A stretch of DNA of 64,000 nucleotides from Taiwanofungus camphoratus (lineage: Eukaryota > Basidiomycota > Agaricomycetes > Polyporales > Taiwanofungaceae): the NCBI GenBank assembly GCA_003999685.1, contig CP021222.1, positions 682,001 to 746,000 on the forward strand. Direction: 5' to 3'. The notes beneath the pieces were generated by a model that ran no database searches, was not told the origin of the DNA, and worked only from the letters and a program-made list of their open reading frames with translations. Positions 1 to 10,757 of the stretch are shown in pieces. How positions within the stretch are numbered: position 1 is the first letter of the stretch; every line of letters begins with the position of its first letter. Position numbers and translations under genes: made by a program.

Positions 1-1501
1 CGACGTTGACTGGAGATGGCTGGTCAGCGTGACGGCCGAGGTCAAGGTACCGGAGTGATCGTGACGTACATATGAACCAGTCCCTGATCCGTTTTAGCTC
101 CACGCAGCCCTCGAACTCCTTATGCCTGAGCACTTCACGCGACATGCTTTCCTTTCGGAGGTTGCGCTCGTCGATGGACACCTGAATGCTCGCAAAGATC
201 AGTCCTGGGCTCGTCTGTGACAGAGGATCGCCGAAAGAGCCAAAAGTGCCCGCTACGAGTCTCACCTTTCCGTTTCGATCTACTTGCACGACGCCGGGGC
301 TGAAGCATTTGGCGAACTTATCCGCAAGGTGTGAGGGGACGGGTCTGGACGGGTTTAGCAAGACGAGCGGATGTAGGCGATACGAGGCGGTGGCTGGACA
401 GAGGAGAGTGCACTATATCAGTGTCTGTCAGGATACAAAAAAGATGATGGGCTCACCGACTGGACTCCACTTTGCATGGTCCTTTCCTACGCCTTTGATG
501 GCGTGTAGTTCCATGTCAACTTCCTGACCCGGTCGGAGTTTTGCGAGGACAATGTCCTGTCCGCGTGAGTGGCAAATTGGAACGTTTCAAAACCAGTAAA
601 AGCGACCGCAAGAGAGGATTAGAGTCATCAGTGGATTGAAAATAAGAATCTTAGTAGCGCATACTTTGTTAGTGGGACCAGGAATGGCATCTGCAAATAC
701 TGCATTCTGTTCTCCCTCCGGAGCCCACACCAAGTCACCGCTTTTAACAAGTTCATTTATATATATGTTTGTTCCTTTGGGCGCGTTTTTATTCCGTTCG
801 CAGAGAACTTGTAGTCTGTAGCATTCGTGCGTCAATCTGCCTATCTCCTGGATCAAGGCGACTGGAGACATACCGAAACACGAGTGTATTTCGGTCGGTA
901 GGCGTGTCTGTCGGTAATCTGAACTCGAAGAGGGAGGGGTCGACATTGAGGGGAACGAGCCCGATGCGGTGGGCGAGGACTTCGTCGTGTATGACTGATG
1001 TGTTATTCCAGACATAGACATGTTCGATGGCTATCGTGGGGACCTGTCGCCGGCTTGTGAGAACGCGTTCAACCCCAGACACTATAAAACGGTGATTCGA
1101 CTGACCTCTGCTATAAGGATTCGACGGAAAGCGTTGGCAATTGAAGCATCGACCCCTACCAGATCGAACTCAACGGACCGCTGTGACAATCGTTTGATTT
1201 CGACCCGGAGATTCTGCATGCATTTGCCCAGTCAGAAGACAACTTTGCGCACGCACAACGATACACCGTTGGCTCATGCGGAGCCAACAAACATGTAACC
1301 GGCGCAAACAAATCGAAGGCTCACTTGTCGAAACTTGTCTAAATCCCAGCTGTGGTCCTCGTCGGGATAGTGACCGGGGTACTCAGTGCTCGACACGTCA
1401 GACACGCGTTCTGCGTGCACACCTACATGCCGTCGTGGGTTGTATGCAGACTGAGGTAGTTGCGACGAGCTCCCAGGACGAGAGTAAGAGGTCGATGCCA
1501 T
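1..1501 (-). CDS. RPC40: DNA-directed RNA polymerases I and III subunit AC40 (RPAC1), 3' end truncated by window edge
   Basis: Shared alpha-like subunit of RNA polymerases I and III, nuclear, needed for assembly of the AC40/AC19 heterodimer. Eight exons can be read on the minus strand: 1325-1501, 1106-1213, 874-1043, 665-815, 457-556, 266-393, 70-181 and 1-9. All junctions have GT-AG borders and keep the phase. Family hallmarks in order are [34 protein letters not shown], the segment [18 protein letters not shown] followed by [43 protein letters not shown] with [17 protein letters not shown] and [12 protein letters not shown]. The ATG at 1501 gives the usual fungal N-terminus. The final codons (after W-F-I-F-N-V) lie outside the window. 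The CX2C ferredoxin-like motif seen in some homologues is absent, as is common in fungi. Identification is very secure; the last two introns are the least certain. Confidence 0.95.
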
Positions 1502-3188
1502 TTTTTTCGATTTGGAATGCGAATTGGTCGAGCTTGTGTAAATGCTTATGTAATTATCTTATCAGGTAACACGGCTTCATCAGGTCATGGCAGCTACTCT
1601 CCTTCAAAGTTCAAGCTTCGACCTTCTGTCATAACTCGTGCGGCCGATGGCAAGCCACAACCCACCAGCTGCCTTTGTCTGTTTGTTCGGAACGCTATCT
1701 ATCATCTATGCATCCTTTTTATCAGAGCGAGTGTTTTTTTTCTCCACAAATAGTACACTGCCCGACATCATATCGGAATACGACATTCGTAAAGTGGTTT
1801 CATATCTACTTTTTCCCCATCCATCTACCACTGGAAGCTGCTGGCATATCCTATGAAACTTACTTCTGAGTTGACCTTAAATTTTGGTCTGTGTTTGACT
1901 ACATGGGTGTTTATAAAAGACTAGGACCTGTCACTGGCATGTTTCATGCTTTTCAATGAGCACTGAGTACAGACCTTCCTATCATGCTGGCTTAGGAACA
2001 CTTTGGATAACCTATACTGATGAGGATCTCAAGCATGTCTGGCTGGAATGCACTCAGCACCATGTACTCAGTATTAGCTCAACATGTCTACCCAATGACC
2101 CTTCAGGATGCTTTCAATATCCTGCTTCATCATTTGAGTCTCCCCACAATGTGGATGCTAGATTCTGTTCAGATGAACAACATTGTCTTGGGCATTGATT
2201 TGTAGCAGATGCACCATGGCTTGAATTGCTGTTTTCAATTTGCCTTTGCTATTGGTATCATTCATATTCATATTCGCATTCACTCATTGATGCATTTGAA
2301 AGACTTACAAAGCTTTGCATGACCATATTCTCACATGTGCATTTTGTGTATCAGAGGCTTCCAAGATGGTTACAGGGACATCAGCCTCCAAACAGTGCTC
2401 AGCGTTATTACATTGCGAATTTTTGTTAGTAGGTGCGAGGCCCACTCTTCCGCTGAATGAGTAGATAGAAACTTTGTGTCAAGGTGCCAGGAGACAACAC
2501 GCACTCTTCTTCAGCACACGCGGAACTTGGCTTCTGCGGATGAATTTCCAGGAGATTAAGAATGATTCCGATCCGTAAAACAGGCTGTGAATGAGATCCG
2601 CATTCCCGGAACAACGACTTTTAGAACCTGCAAGGATGAGTTGGGTGTTCTACAGATAGAAATAGAATAACAGGCATATGTGAAAAATTCATATACAGAT
2701 GAAGTCCCGGTGAAAATGTCGTGCAAACAGTGTCTGGCACTGGTCAGAGACCACTTGACCAACATCCGGGGTTTTAACCAGCCAAGCTCCCAATACGTCA
2801 GTTGTAGCTTGAAGGCTTCGGTCAGTCGACTGTATGAATCATGGCAATTGGTCGCAAGTACTCCCAGTCACTAGTAACCAGCTTGTAAAGCTTTGAATAA
2901 CTGCGAAAATGACAAGGCAGAGTGAACTAGAATTGCTTCATAGACGCAAAGCTGATATCGATAGCATAGTCATATACACTCAATTTGTTGCCTATGCAAA
3001 AGCGGTGATTAGGAAACGTTCTTAAATGTAATATGTAACAAGATAGTAGCTGACACGTCCGTATTACCTGGAGACCTCCCCCTACGGATAGTTACACGGG
3101 TTAAAGCTAAGAGTTTATTTTGATGGCGTATGTTATGTGACGTACCAAATCCTTTCGGTCAACCAAGACGAGCAAATCGCAAGACGTA
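1502..3188. other. Intergenic, no gene recognised
   Basis: This 1.7-kb stretch is AT-richer than its neighbours and holds only short ORFs with no convincing splice-linked extension. It includes the 5' flank of RPC40 and the 3' flank of the RsfS-like gene. A weak plus-strand ORF at 1638-1856 has a hydrophobic N-terminal part, but I could not connect it to further exons. Confidence 0.5.
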
Positions 3189-3993
3189 CTACCATTCTCG
3201 TCTACTATCGGGGAAGAACGTCTCTCTGGCCTCCCTACTCACGATGTGTACTGCAAAGTCACCAGCGTCAATCATGGCCCAGCCGTCGTTCACACGGCGT
3301 TTTGTGTTATGAGGCAAAGGCAGAGGCGGTTTAGCGGTCAAGAGCTGAGAATATCATGAATCAAGGAGTATGTAGGAGAACGAGAAAGATTTGCGGGGCT
3401 TACTGTTTTCCGTACAATCCGAACAACCGACTCTATCGCTCCGCGCTTCTCTGTACCCTCCTTGACCTTGATGTAGGCGGGAAGACTCGGTAACCTACCC
3501 TGCAACAACATAAGCGGTAAATTTAACTTACCTGTGCCACAACGATCCAGCTCCATATACCCCCTGAAGTGTCGAAGACTCCCTCACCAGCATTAGTCCT
3601 ACCCCTCTTTCGCCTGCCCTTTGGCGCCGCATCTGGAAGTGGCGGACCTACCGAGGTCGGAATGGGTTCCCGAACGAGTAGCATGCCCGGTTCGAGATGC
3701 GGGGATGTGCTAAGCGCTGCATGTAGACGTGCGATAGGACTGTCGATGGAAATGGATGCTGGGAGGGGAGGAAGGGGTTCCGAGGCGGTGGGACGGAGGT
3801 GCGGTGGTGTAGGTCGTTGGAGGTGTGTTGACGGGGTCTGTCTAGGAGCCGATGAAGACTCGGAAGGGTCCACAAACCATGGTAGAGGTGTAACAGGGGA
3901 GGATGAGGATGATGCTGTTGCAAGACTGCGCTTTGCTGTATCTAAGCAGACTTGTCGGTAACAACATCGTGTGCATAACCCAAGAGCTTGCAT
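3189..3993 (-). CDS. RsfS/MALSU1-type mitochondrial ribosome assembly factor (Atp25 N-domain-like)
   Basis: Three exons (3532-3993, 3404-3466, 3189-3344) join in phase to 226 codons ending in TAG at 3189-3191. The C-terminal third carries the RsfS (Iojap) signature: VKEGTEKRGAIESVVR, then DGWAMIDAGDFAVHIVSREA and a terminal R-E-x-F-F segment. The N-terminus is arginine/serine-rich and acid-poor, as expected for a mitochondrial presequence, and is followed by a Pro-rich linker and a W-F-V-D motif like that before the Atp25 RsfS domain. RsfS proteins bind the large ribosomal subunit and block premature subunit joining; in fungi the domain is fused to or related to Atp25. For intron 1 the acceptor at 3467 is preferred, because the nearer AG at 3500 would leave an intron of only 32 nt. 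Its promoter has been split by the LINE. Confidence 0.75.
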
Positions 3994-4300
3994 CTTCGAC
4001 TACACGAGCAGCGTTGTATACCTTGTGAGGAACGGCAACTCGAGTCCAATGACCATGTGCACGTGGATCGCACGTGGTGACATTCGCCTTAGGGTGTCGA
4101 CAACACAACTCAACCTCGCTTTCATCATTCTGCCTGCTCCCCAATTCGATTGGAGAAATGCGGTTCAGCAATGACTAGGTCTCAATATTCAATGCTCGCA
4201 AGTAATTTGGGTTGATGTGGTGTGGTTACTGTCGGATTATATTGTCCCAATTTGGAAAGTAAAGTCGGCAAAAGCGGACCCCCGGATTTCTCACATTCAT
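3994..4300. promoter_or_regulatory. Left part of a former shared promoter, now cut off by the LINE
   Basis: The stretch lies between the RsfS-like start codon and the LINE target-site duplication. Removing the LINE and one duplication copy leaves about 415 bp between the start codons of the RsfS-like gene (minus) and SHR3 (plus), so this was probably a bidirectional promoter. No clear TATA box was seen. Confidence 0.5.
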
Positions 4301-4315
4301 TGATACTCGGTGCTT
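4301..4315. repeat. LINE target-site duplication, left copy
   Basis: The 15-mer TGATACTCGGTGCTT occurs here and again at 13444-13458, directly flanking the LINE. The last T residues merge with the poly(T) run, so the true length is 13-15 bp. Confidence 0.93.
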
Positions 4316-4623
4316 TTTTTTTTTTTTTTTTTTTAATTCTTCGGGTTTATACTCCATACGACGTAGGTACATGTAGAGTAATAATGATAGTAAGTGGGCG
4401 TCCGCGCCCTCATGAGCGGCACACCTACATGTTTCGGTGGCCTCGTTATGTGGCGTGGGCATGTAATCCAACAAGGCCTGTAAAAGGAAGGGTACAGTCG
4501 CCATAGGACGCCGTATCCGACCCCGACCCGTTTTTCACACTCTGTGTGTTTACTCGGCCCGGTAATCCCGTTCCGTCAGTAAATCACTTATGGAGCTGAG
4601 TGTAGCCCTACAGGTTTCAGGCC

Positions 4624-6537
4624 TCAGTTATCGTTCGGATTGACGTGGGGGTCGTCGCGGATGCTGGGTTCCGCTATCCCCTCATCTATCCAATTATGGT
4701 ACATTTCAAACGCCTTTGCTTCGGCGTCGTACCACTCACAGAAATCCCGGTATTTTCCATCCAGGGCGGTGGTCATACCGGGATCTAAATGTCGGTCCGC
4801 ATGGAACCGCTGCCAGGCCGCTTGTCTTCCGACAGTGTGGCACATAAGACGAGCACGAGTGAATGTTCTCGTGCGCGCAGCTTCAGCTTCAAGCAGGGAT
4901 TCTGCCAGAATCTCTGCCCAATCAAAGGTGGAGACCATCGGGTTAAGCCGAAGGAACTCCATGATGTCATCCGGGGTCCAACCCCTTTGTTCAGGGGGCC
5001 CCATCAGAAGCGGATCACGAGGACCCTGTTGGTGCTTCGTCCTGATCCAGAATGGACAGTCGAAGAGCACGTGTTCCCTGGTTTCCTCTGCTCCGCATAG
5101 GCAAAGGTGGGGGCCAGGGATATTGAACCGAGAGCGGTATTCACCGTCAGGGAAATGGTTGGTGAGTACACGACATATGTGTGCCACCTCCTTGTTGGAC
5201 TTGCCAGCTGCCTTCAAGACCCACGTGCCCTTGGCCGTAGTCCCGTGCAGCGGTAGGGCGTTCTCGGTTACTTTCCATAACCGTCGGCCGCGATAACTGG
5301 GGTTATCGACTTGTGTCCCCCAGCGCTTTTTGACCCTTGCCTTTACGCGGGCAAGGGCCATTGATTGTGAGATGAATTCCGGTTGGGGATCATCCAATGC
5401 TTTCTTCGCGAGTTCATCAACGAACTCGTTCTGAAAAATGCCTTTATGGGATGGAACCCATAAAAGGACGATGCGTCGGCGTTCATCTGCATCGAGAAAC
5501 GCTCGGACATGTTGAGAGGCCATGACCGCCGCCATCTGCGACGGCCCGACTTCCGGCTTGAAGATTCGGTCAAGTGCCGATTGGTTATCGGAGCAGACTA
5601 TAAGGGTGGTGATGTGGGCAGGGACGTCACGGACTGCTTCACGCAGCCCACGCGCCAATGCCAACATCTCCGCATTGAAGCTCTGGACCTTACCGGCCCC
5701 AAACCTTCCATGTGCAACGTGATCTTCTCTGTCAATGACGAGCCACGCGCTACCAGATCTCACTGTGGGTGCATTTGCATATGACCCATCAGTAAACAAC
5801 ATTCGCCCTTCTGGCTGGGCCAGCTGGCACCGGAATTCCGGCCACCAGGTGAACTCCAACCAGTCGGCAAATTCAGGAGAGTGTTTGTTTGGACCTTTTC
5901 CGTCCAGGAATACCCTCTTAAAGCGATTAATGTACCGGTCCACGACCCGATCACCGGGCCGCGCCTCCGGGTGGAGGGGTGCAAAATCTTCTGATGACTG
6001 CTGCCCAATGCGATCTATGAACGTCATGGGGGTGACAGCCTGTTTTTTGCCACGGCGCGAATTAAGCGGCCATGGCGCAGTGATATTGGTGACGTTAGTC
6101 GCCCAATAGGGTGGAAGAGTGGCCCTCATTGGGTGCCCTTCGTGAACTCGCCGCGCTCTAAGCGCAGCTTTTTCCATGTATCGGTCAACCTGGATGCGGA
6201 TGGGGACCAACCCACCCAACATCTCCATCGCCCCGATTGGTGTGGTCTTAAAGCAGCCGGTGATCCACCTGGCTGCTCTCGACTGGGCGGTCTGTAGTTC
6301 TTTTGCAGCCCATTTGAGGCCTTTCCACTGTGGATTCCACCACAATTGAGCGCCGTATAGCATCAACGGAACGACGTGCGCTATATAGAGCCGCCGTTTG
6401 TTGATAGGATGGAATCCGCGTGCCGAATTACCGAGCATGCAAAGTGCATTGCATGTGCTGGCCGCCTTATTAGCGTAGAACTGCACATGTGCATGGAAGC
6501 TAAGCTTGGGGTCTAAAAAGAACCCAAGATAGCGCAT
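4624..6537 (-). CDS. LINE ORF2, thumb/connector and RNase H part
   Basis: A 637-codon ORF continuing the RT frame after a TGA. It starts MRYLGFFLDPKLSFHAHV, the region just after the RT palm. RNase H follows at about residues 250-385: LFTDGSY (first Asp), FNAEMLALA (Glu), VCSDNQSALD (Asp) and the segment WVPSHKGIFQNEFVDELAKK (last Asp), so all four catalytic acids are present. A C-terminal knuckle CLCGAEETREHVLFDC has CXCX7HX4C spacing, common in LINE ORF2 tails. RNase H removes the RNA template after first-strand synthesis. Read as part of ORF2 the ATG at 6537 is internal; whether it is ever used as a start is unknown. Confidence 0.9.
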   Translation of the reverse strand: MRYLGFFLDPKLSFHAHVQFYANKAASTCNALCMLGNSARGFHPINKRRLYIAHVVPLMLYGAQLWWNPQWKGLKWAAKELQTAQSRAARWITGCFKTTPIGAMEMLGGLVPIRIQVDRYMEKAALRARRVHEGHPMRATLPPYWATNVTNITAPWPLNSRRGKKQAVTPMTFIDRIGQQSSEDFAPLHPEARPGDRVVDRYINRFKRVFLDGKGPNKHSPEFADWLEFTWWPEFRCQLAQPEGRMLFTDGSYANAPTVRSGSAWLVIDREDHVAHGRFGAGKVQSFNAEMLALARGLREAVRDVPAHITTLIVCSDNQSALDRIFKPEVGPSQMAAVMASQHVRAFLDADERRRIVLLWVPSHKGIFQNEFVDELAKKALDDPQPEFISQSMALARVKARVKKRWGTQVDNPSYRGRRLWKVTENALPLHGTTAKGTWVLKAAGKSNKEVAHICRVLTNHFPDGEYRSRFNIPGPHLCLCGAEETREHVLFDCPFWIRTKHQQGPRDPLLMGPPEQRGWTPDDIMEFLRLNPMVSTFDWAEILAESLLEAEAARTRTFTRARLMCHTVGRQAAWQRFHADRHLDPGMTTALDGKYRDFCEWYDAEAKAFEMYHNWIDEGIAEPSIRDDPHVNPNDN

Positions 6538-6576
6538 TGTGTCCTTTGCTCACAAAGTGACATCATGTCCATCGGT

Positions 6577-7528
6577 TCAGATGGTTAGGTCCGGTCCAAG
6601 TGGTCGGGACATCGAATACCCCTTCTGGCGCTTCCAGAAGTGCATCAACTTCAGCTTGTCTCCTTCAACGCCTAAACCTAACCGGTTCAGGTCGCCAACG
6701 AGATTATGGAAGACATCCGCCAGAATTGCGTTGTTCTTCAAAATGAGAGCTTGCGGGCTGTCATCAACAGCCTTCGGCGAAGCCGCCATGATGAGACCGT
6801 CGTCCACATAGAACTGGGTCCCGGTTCGGCCCGGTTGTACCAAATGGACTGGCGCCCACTTGTGTATAACCGGTGCAATGTAAACCCCAGATAAAATCGG
6901 GGATAAACTCGATCCTTGACCAACTCCGACATCAAAGTCAGATGGATCGGTCAAGGTACCGTTGAACGAGAATCGGGTTTTTCGCCCGATCAAGTAGTTT
7001 GCCATGAAATTACAGAGCTTGCTGTTGAAGCCTTGCTTTCGCATGATTCCTACCAGCGCATCATGATTGATGGACGGGTAGAATTGTGACACATCGAGCA
7101 ATAGCACCGATGGGATAAGGTTGCGCGCCCATGCCTCTTTGACATTGTGCACTAATTGAATGCCAGCATCAGTGGTGCTATGCTGCATAGCCCCCCCAAA
7201 CTGGCATGGGTGTAGGATTCCCCACTTCTGAGCGTCCCACTGCATTCGTTTGGCAATGATCTTTTCGAACAATTTGCCAAAGCAGTTCAGCAAGCAGATA
7301 GGCCTGTAAGCCTTCGCTAGCGTATAGTCTGGTTTGTTCGGTTTGGGTAAAACCACCGTAACAGACCGCTTGAAAACGCTCGGATAGACCTCGAAATTGA
7401 GGCAAGCGTTATAGTATGCACGCAGCCATTGCCGCACGTGTATACCGAGATCGGTTTCGATGCCCTCTTCGGAGCGCTCGATCCGGTCCACCATCCATTT
7501 AATCCACATCCAGTTCACATGATCGGGA
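6577..7528 (-). pseudogene. LINE ORF2, reverse transcriptase part (interrupted)
   Basis: The frame runs from the edge of the nested insertion (SAP on the far side, then GPDHVNWMW here) through the RT fingers and palm: VVLPKPNKPDYTLAKAYRPI, CLLNCFGKLFEKIIAKR, VLLLDVSQFYPSINHDAL (first catalytic Asp), GVGQGSSLSPILSGVYI and TQFYVDDGLIMAAS (YVDD box). It ends at TGA 6577-6579; a second TGA follows 12 codons later, before the RNase H part, in the same frame. In the second genomic copy the codon matching the first TGA is CGG, so that stop is private to this copy. The GTG at 7518 sometimes taken as a start is just an internal codon. Confidence 0.9.
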
Positions 7529-7532
7529 CCGG
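7529..7532. repeat. 4-bp target-site duplication of the nested insertion (CCGG)
   Basis: CCGG occurs here and at 9141-9144, either side of the insertion. Removing the insertion and one CCGG (1612 bp) restores a continuous ORF2 frame through the classic LINE motif A-P-G-P-D. Confidence 0.75.
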
Positions 7533-9140
7533 TGATACGACCTAGGGGACCCTGGTACCTAGAGAGTGCTCCGCAACGTGGCTGTGGGGTAGTGTGATAA
7601 CTGTGAGGGTGTGAGGGTAGGAGCTACAACCTGTATGATACCGGGAAACCTGTATGTCTTGTTTTTGTAAGTAGGGGAGTAAGGGGTCAAGGGTCCTGCA
7701 CAACGGGATCTTGTTCCTAAGTGCTATATTATCCCTAAGGCCTTGCGAGGCCCTCCGAAGTATGCGAAGTTCTTCGAGGTTTTGCGAAGTCCTTCGAAGT
7801 TTTAGCTAAATCGCGCGAGCTGACTTCGTAGATGCTGCGAAGTCCTTCTGGTTAGAGTTAGCTAAAGGGCGTAAGGTTTTGGAGTTTGTTAGAGCGAAGA
7901 GGGCGAGGTTTGGCTAGCGTAGGAGACCTGTAGGAGAGGTCGGAGAGTTCGAGGGCGTAGGGAGATGTACTATGGCCTGTAACTAAGGCTATGGGCGAGT
8001 CGTAGGGCTATTCGTAGGACGTAGGGATAACGCAACGTGAGCCTAAGGGTATAACTAAGGCGGAGGCCCACCGGATAGGTGCTATAAGAGGTGCCGAAGG
8101 GTGTGAAGTCACGGCGACTTTCGTAGATCGTAGTGCGTAGTTCGGGAAGCGTAGACGTGGTTCGTAGATATATCGCGAGCGTAGACGTAGTTCAAAGGTA
8201 CTGAAACGGAGCTGGGGTGGAGACTTAGGGACCTTAGGACCGTTCCTAAGGTTGTACTCGCGGCGCTTTCCTGAGATCGGAGCTACAGGGGGACTGGTAT
8301 TCCAAAGAGAGAAGCGTGCACTGAGGGGTCTCTGTCGTACATAGTAAACTACCTCTGACTAAATAGGGGAGCGTGAGGTGAACTAATCTTGCGCGAAGTG
8401 ATCCTTACGAGTCCGAAATGTGTCCTAAAACGCATGGACTCCGAAGTGAACACGAGGGGGATAGGAACTAATTAGGAACTGAAACAGGGGAACTACGAAC
8501 GGTAGAAAGGTGACCAACTTCATTCACGAGGGTGGGATGACTATCCGAGAGCAGCCATGCGCCGTGATCACCTATCTTAGCGGGCTAAGAGCGCACAAAG
8601 TTCTTAGCAGCGGGACTTGGCCTAATCGGGGCAGGAGGTGTCCTAACTGGGTGGAGGGTCATATGGGTACGCCCTAGGATGACCTTATGGCATAGGATCG
8701 AGACCCATGGGGGTGCACAAGGCTTCCTAAGTCCAATTTCCGGAACTTCGGACCGTTTCGGAGCCTATCGGAGGTAGCTGCAATCACAAGAGCTAGGAGA
8801 GACTTAGCTAAGACTTTTTAGCTAAGCCCAGGATGAGTGACGTAGTAGATAGGACCTAGATCCAATGGAACAGTATGGGAGGACCGGCAGTGTCCGATAG
8901 TGGACTTAGCAGGAGTTAGGGACTTCACGTCTAGCATTCGAAATCTCGTAGCACCTCGTATGACTTCGCAAGACTTCGTAGGGTGTTAGGAGGGTTTAGG
9001 AAGGAGAGGGGGCGTTAGGAATATTATAGGAACCTATCCCTCCTGTCGTAGGCTGTAGGAGAGTCTTAGAGTGGTCGGTTGGGGGATTAGAAAGCTCCTA
9101 AAATCGCGATTCGGGGCCCAGGAGGCTACGGGACTCATCA
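7533..9140. mobile_element. 1608-bp LTR-like insertion (large solo LTR or non-autonomous element) inside the LINE
   Basis: The ends are TGAT...ATCA (the TG...CA rule of LTRs with a short inverted repeat), flanked by CCGG on both sides. The interior has no ORF of interest. It is rich in short variants of CGAAGT/ACTTCG and GTAGG, with many imperfect palindromes such as CTTCGAAG. The reading frames of the endonuclease part (right) and RT part (left) agree only when 1612 bp are removed, which independently confirms the borders. A solo LTR of this length would be large for a fungus, so a LARD/TRIM-like non-autonomous element is the main alternative. Confidence 0.7.
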
Positions 9141-9144
9141 CCGG

Positions 9145-10735
9145 GTGCGGACATGTTGCTAGTGGATTTGAGATTCTCGCGAATCTCCAACTCACTAATG
9201 TCTGGTAGAGTCAATTCCTCCCTTTGGGGAATTTCATCCACAAACGACAGATCCACCGGCCGTGGGTTGGCAGGCGTGAACTGAGCTTGAAAAGCACGAC
9301 TGAGATCAACCGCACTTTGGACTGGCGCACCATCAGCTTGCCGCAGCTGAATAGTGGCCTCTTGCCGTCTCGGCTTTGTCCATGCGACAAAGTCGGAGAT
9401 CAATTGGGGATTGGATTCATCCATGATCCGATCAAAGTGTGCGCGCTTCGCTCGCTTCGTGGCAAGGCGAAGTGTTGCACGTTGTTTATGCCGTTCGGAC
9501 CGAAGTTCGGCGGCAACATCATATGCATCTGCAGTAGCCTGTGCGCCAGGTCCCAACTGATGATGTATGTAGCGATACTGCCCAGACGCCGCGCTAAGGC
9601 GGTGCTGGGTGTTCGCCAGTTTAGTGGCCGCACGGGAGCATGCAGCATCCCACCACGACTTTGAGCGTTTAGATGGGCGTTTTACTGCCGAAAACTCCAT
9701 CCATAATCTTTGGAGGTCTCGCTCGAGGCGGTCTCCCATTCTTTCAACGCCTTGGGCGCTGCTGAAGTGTGTGGGGTAGTCAGCGAACAATTTTGCCGTT
9801 GCCGTCACGAATTGTTGGGCCGCGTCGCCGGTACGAGGAATACCCCGTACTGGTTCTGGCTCAACCTCAATCGGCATCTCCCACCGCAGGACCGCGTGGT
9901 CGCTGTTGTGACGATGTGACATGAGTACATGAAGGTCTTGGCCTTCATAGTACACTGGGTCGATCCACACCAAGTCAATGACTCCAGGCGTGAGAGCGAT
10001 GTTGTGGGAACGCCAAGTGACTGGACCGTCCTGGGCGTTCATTAAGACCAGATCAAGTTCGGCCTGGGCCAACTCGATGAGGCGATTGGAATCAGCGTAG
10101 TGCGGAGGCCGCACCCGAGATCCCGCAGCTCGTGCATCCCACAATGGGTGGCGGAGATTGAAATCCCCGCACATACACGCAATGGGTGGAAGCGCGTGTA
10201 CACGTGTTTCCAAATATCGGACAGCATCAAAGGTGTTGCTGTCGTTGTACACGTTCAGAACATTGAAGTCCCCAGACGGAAGCTTGAGCGCTACCATAAG
10301 GCAATCCTTATGGGATACACTGTGAGTGACAACTTGCGGGGAAGCCGAAGCCCACCGCTTGTTGACATAAACTGCAACCCGGGAATCTTTCGATGCCCCG
10401 AGGCACTTAAACGAGGCATGGGCAGACATATTCTCATACGCCTCCCCGTTTCGTGACTTAGCAGAGGCCACATCCTTGATGTGACCCCAGAATATTTCTT
10501 GGATACAGATAATATCAGCATCCCTATGTCTTTCCAGCAAAATGCCAGTATTTTCCGCCGATTTCTGGACATTTGCACTAATAATGGTGAGAACATGCCG
10601 ATTGTTCTGCTCATTCTCGATTTCTTCACCTCCAGCGATTGGGCTGGGTGTGCGGTTGAGATCCGGTGTCTCATATGGAGATTCAGATCTTTCATGTGTA
10701 ATATTTACAACCGTTCTTTGCGGTGTACTATACAT
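9145..10735 (-). pseudogene. LINE ORF2, AP-type endonuclease part (cut off by nested insertion)
   Basis: Exonuclease/endonuclease/phosphatase fold, which nicks target DNA for target-primed reverse transcription. Visible motifs are IISANVQKS (Asn), ADIICIQEIFWG (Glu), DSRVAVYVNKRW, FNVLNVYND, MCGDFNLRHPLWDARA (Asp/Asn), GVIDLVWIDP and HNSDHAVLRWEM (Ser-Asp-His). The part up to the insertion ends SNMSAP, which continues as GPDHVNWMW beyond the insertion. The first true ATG is at 10735, 22 nt downstream of the ORF1 TAA (10758-10760), a spacing that suits termination-reinitiation on a bicistronic RNA. Read without splitting, the ORF runs into the insertion and stops at 9098-9100. Confidence 0.9.
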
Positions 10736-10757
10736 AGGCAACTATGAAATTGTCCGC

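Noticed and set aside
186-527. Plus-strand ORF of 113 codons
   Set aside because: Antisense shadow of RPC40 exons 5 and 6, whose minus-strand reading matches the family over its whole length.
3500-3531. 32-nt first intron in the RsfS-like gene with a good TTGCAG acceptor
   Set aside because: Too short for a fungal intron; the acceptor at 3467 gives 65 nt and the expected VKEGTE junction.
3569-3961. Plus-strand ORF of 130 codons
   Set aside because: Antisense to exon 1 of the RsfS-like gene.
4314-4334. Long T run as a terminator or simple repeat
   Set aside because: It is the poly(A) tail of the LINE on the minus strand; the adjoining sequence recurs beside the T run at 25431-25455.
4640-5296. 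Plus-strand ORF of 218 codons (and a similar one at 25779-26414)
   Set aside because: Antisense to the LINE RNase H frame in both copies; codon-position shadow, no family resemblance.
7533-9140. Short-word-rich stretch as satellite or centromere-like DNA
   Set aside because: It has sharp borders with a target-site duplication and restores a coding frame when removed, so it is a discrete insertion.
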